A stretch of 62,771 nt of DNA from an uncultured Prevotellaceae bacterium (GTDB taxonomy: Bacteria; Bacteroidota; Bacteroidia; Bacteroidales; Bacteroidaceae), in assembly GCA_902786665.1 (NCBI GenBank), contig CADADN010000047.1, positions 1 to 62,771 of the forward strand. The letters are read 5' to 3'. Position numbers and translations under genes: made by a program. Numbering within the stretch: the stretch's first letter is position 1; the number at the start of each line of letters is the position of its first letter. The notes under the pieces were generated by a model, which was not told where the DNA came from, did not search any database, and saw only the letters and a list, made by a program, of their open reading frames with translations. Of this stretch, positions 61,556 through 62,771 are shown in pieces.

Positions 61556-62690
61556 GGTGTAACATCCCCGCCTCTCAAGGGGGATATGCGCACCGCTTCA
61601 TGCGCGGGAAACTTGGCGGAAGGCTTGGCGGGAGACTTGGCGGACGACTTGGCAGACGGCTTGGCGGGAGACTTGGCGGACGGATATCCCGATGACTATA
61701 CTCGGAGTGCTCACCCGGAGTGCAACATCCCCGCCCCTCAAGGGGAGGGGGCAGGGGTGGGGTCTGTAACTTCAACGCCAAGAGGACAACATAGACATAT
61801 CACGGGGGTTAGAGACGTGTTCGCGTGAAACAATCTTCAATGCGGAAAACCAAATACCCCACCCCTACCCCTCCCCTCAAGGGGAGGGGATATGCGCACC
61901 GCTTCTTGCGCGGGAAACACGACTTGGCTGGTGACTTGACCAACGGCTTGGCCAACGGATATCCCGATGGCTACACCCGGGGTGCTCACCCGGAGTGCAA
62001 CATCCCCGCCCCTCAAGGGGAGGGGCCAGGGGTGGGGTCTGTAACTTCAACGCCAAGAGGACAACATAGACATATCACGGGGGCTGAGACGTATTCGCGT
62101 GAAACAATCTTCAATGCGGAAAACCAAATACCCCACCCCTACCCCTCCCCTCAAGGGGAGGGGATATGCGCACCGCTTCCTCCCCTCAAGGGGAGGGGAT
62201 ATGCGCACCGCTTCATGCACGGGAGACTTGGCGGGAACTTGACGGGGGACTTGACGGGGGACTTGACGGGGGACTTGACGGGGGACTTGGCCAACGGCTT
62301 GGCCAACGGATATCCCGATGACTACACTCGGGGCGCTCACCCGGAGTGCAACATCCCCGCCCCTCAAGGGGAGGGGTCAGGGGTGGGGTCTGTAACTTCA
62401 ACGCCAAGAGGTCAACATAGACATATCACGGGGGTTAGAGACGTATTCGCGTGAAACAATCTTCAATGCGGAAAACCAAATACCCCACCCCTACCCCTCC
62501 CCTCAAGGGGAGGGGATATGCGCACCGCTTCTTGCACGGGAGACTTGGCGGGGGACTTGGCGGACGGCTTGACGGGAACTTGGCGGACGGATTGGCGGAT
62601 GGCTTGGCCAACGAATATCCCGATGACTACACCCGGGGGCTCACCCGGAGTGCAACATCCCCGCCCCTCAAGGGCTGATCTTTATACACA
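61556..62690. repeat. Long composite repeat array, four to five units
   Basis: GTGCAACATCCCCGCCCCTC recurs at 61720, 61995, 62346 and 62650, with a degenerate copy at 61556; spacing is ~275, 351 and 304 bp. Each full unit holds the palindrome CCCCTCAAGGGG, GGGGTGGGGTCTGTAACTTC, GTGAAACAATCTTCAATGCG, the dispersed ACCCCTCCCCTCAAGGGGAG...GGATATGCGCACCGC element, then a variable run of ACTTGGCGG/GACTTGACGGGG 10-14-mers that accounts for the length differences, and GGATATCCCGATGACTA. Long ORFs cross the array in several frames, but none has a start or codon pattern of a gene. Beyond 62690 only A/T-rich DNA is seen. Confidence 0.85.
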
Positions 62691-62771
62691 AATCTCTAAG
62701 CATTTGGTCAACAAGACATTATTGATTGTAGAAGATTGCAATAAACAAGATGAAAAAGGATGAAAAAGGAA

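Noticed and set aside
61507-62763. Several overlapping ORFs of 60-209 codons rich in Gly/Arg/Asp and 'NPxPxGEG'-like words
   Set aside because: They are translations of the repeat array in all frames, without proper starts, ribosome sites or consistent frame between units.
62680-62763. Segment reading NKTLLIVEDCNKQDE, reminiscent of a response-regulator start
   Set aside because: Only ~20 codons, ends in a stop and follows repeat DNA; too short to support.

Overview
The window looks like a chromosomal segment of a gut or oral Bacteroidales bacterium, most likely of the Prevotella group. This rests on several signs: intergenic promoters with the Bacteroidetes TTTG / TAnnTTTG layout; almost no Shine-Dalgarno sites; secreted proteins ending in a short 'Y-x-L-x-G-x-R ... 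KGIYI-x-x-GKK' sorting-like tail; BspA-type leucine-rich repeat proteins; a TonB-dependent receptor; and many carbohydrate-active enzymes. No rRNA, tRNA, intact transposase or CRISPR array was recognised.

Layout. 0-6 kb: a FISUMP-domain remnant, two BspA-like leucine-rich repeat proteins, a LysM-tailed Ser/Thr kinase that seems to lack helix C, and scraps of decayed genes including an SSB tail. 6-10.7 kb: a GH105/GH88-like hydrolase, then a leftward operon of Tat-exported flavodoxin-like reductase, rhodanese lipoprotein and radical SAM/SPASM protein. 11-13.5 kb: a lipoprotein and a transmembrane kinase that share the same C-terminal domain. 13.5-24.1 kb: CotH-like protein, adenosine deaminase, TonB-dependent receptor, SH3 protein, CE1-type esterase, GH3 enzyme and the stump of a second esterase. 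24.3-42.5 kb: glutamine synthetase family enzyme, LamG-type secreted protein, leucine-rich repeat protein, GH31 enzyme, FISUMP-tailed kinase, DUF5107/TPR protein with a sugar-porter transporter, and two small cytosolic proteins, separated by repeat-rich gaps.

43-50.4 kb: a tightly overlapping five-gene operon (dehydrogenase-like protein, AsnB, methyltransferase, adenylation-carrier-reductase protein, NadR) behind a strong promoter with a palindromic operator candidate. It resembles a small unassigned biosynthetic cluster. 50.5-51.9 kb: an M18 aminopeptidase.

51.9-57.8 kb: a leftward cassette of secreted caspase-like protease, stand-alone LytTR regulator, two paralogous very acidic proteins, and a kinase with Sel1 repeats and a C-terminal FHA domain. 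It looks like a self-contained phospho-signalling system. 58.4-61.5 kb: a large secreted modular protein followed by a 56-residue small protein. 61.5 kb to the end: a non-coding repeat array.

Two themes recur. Four Ser/Thr kinases of one family carry different tails (LysM, lipoprotein-shared domain, FISUMP, Sel1-FHA), which suggests duplication with swapping of sensor modules. The gaps carry several families of dispersed G/C-rich palindromes, tandem repeats and terminal-inverted-repeat elements. All functional assignments come from reading motifs; no database search was run.
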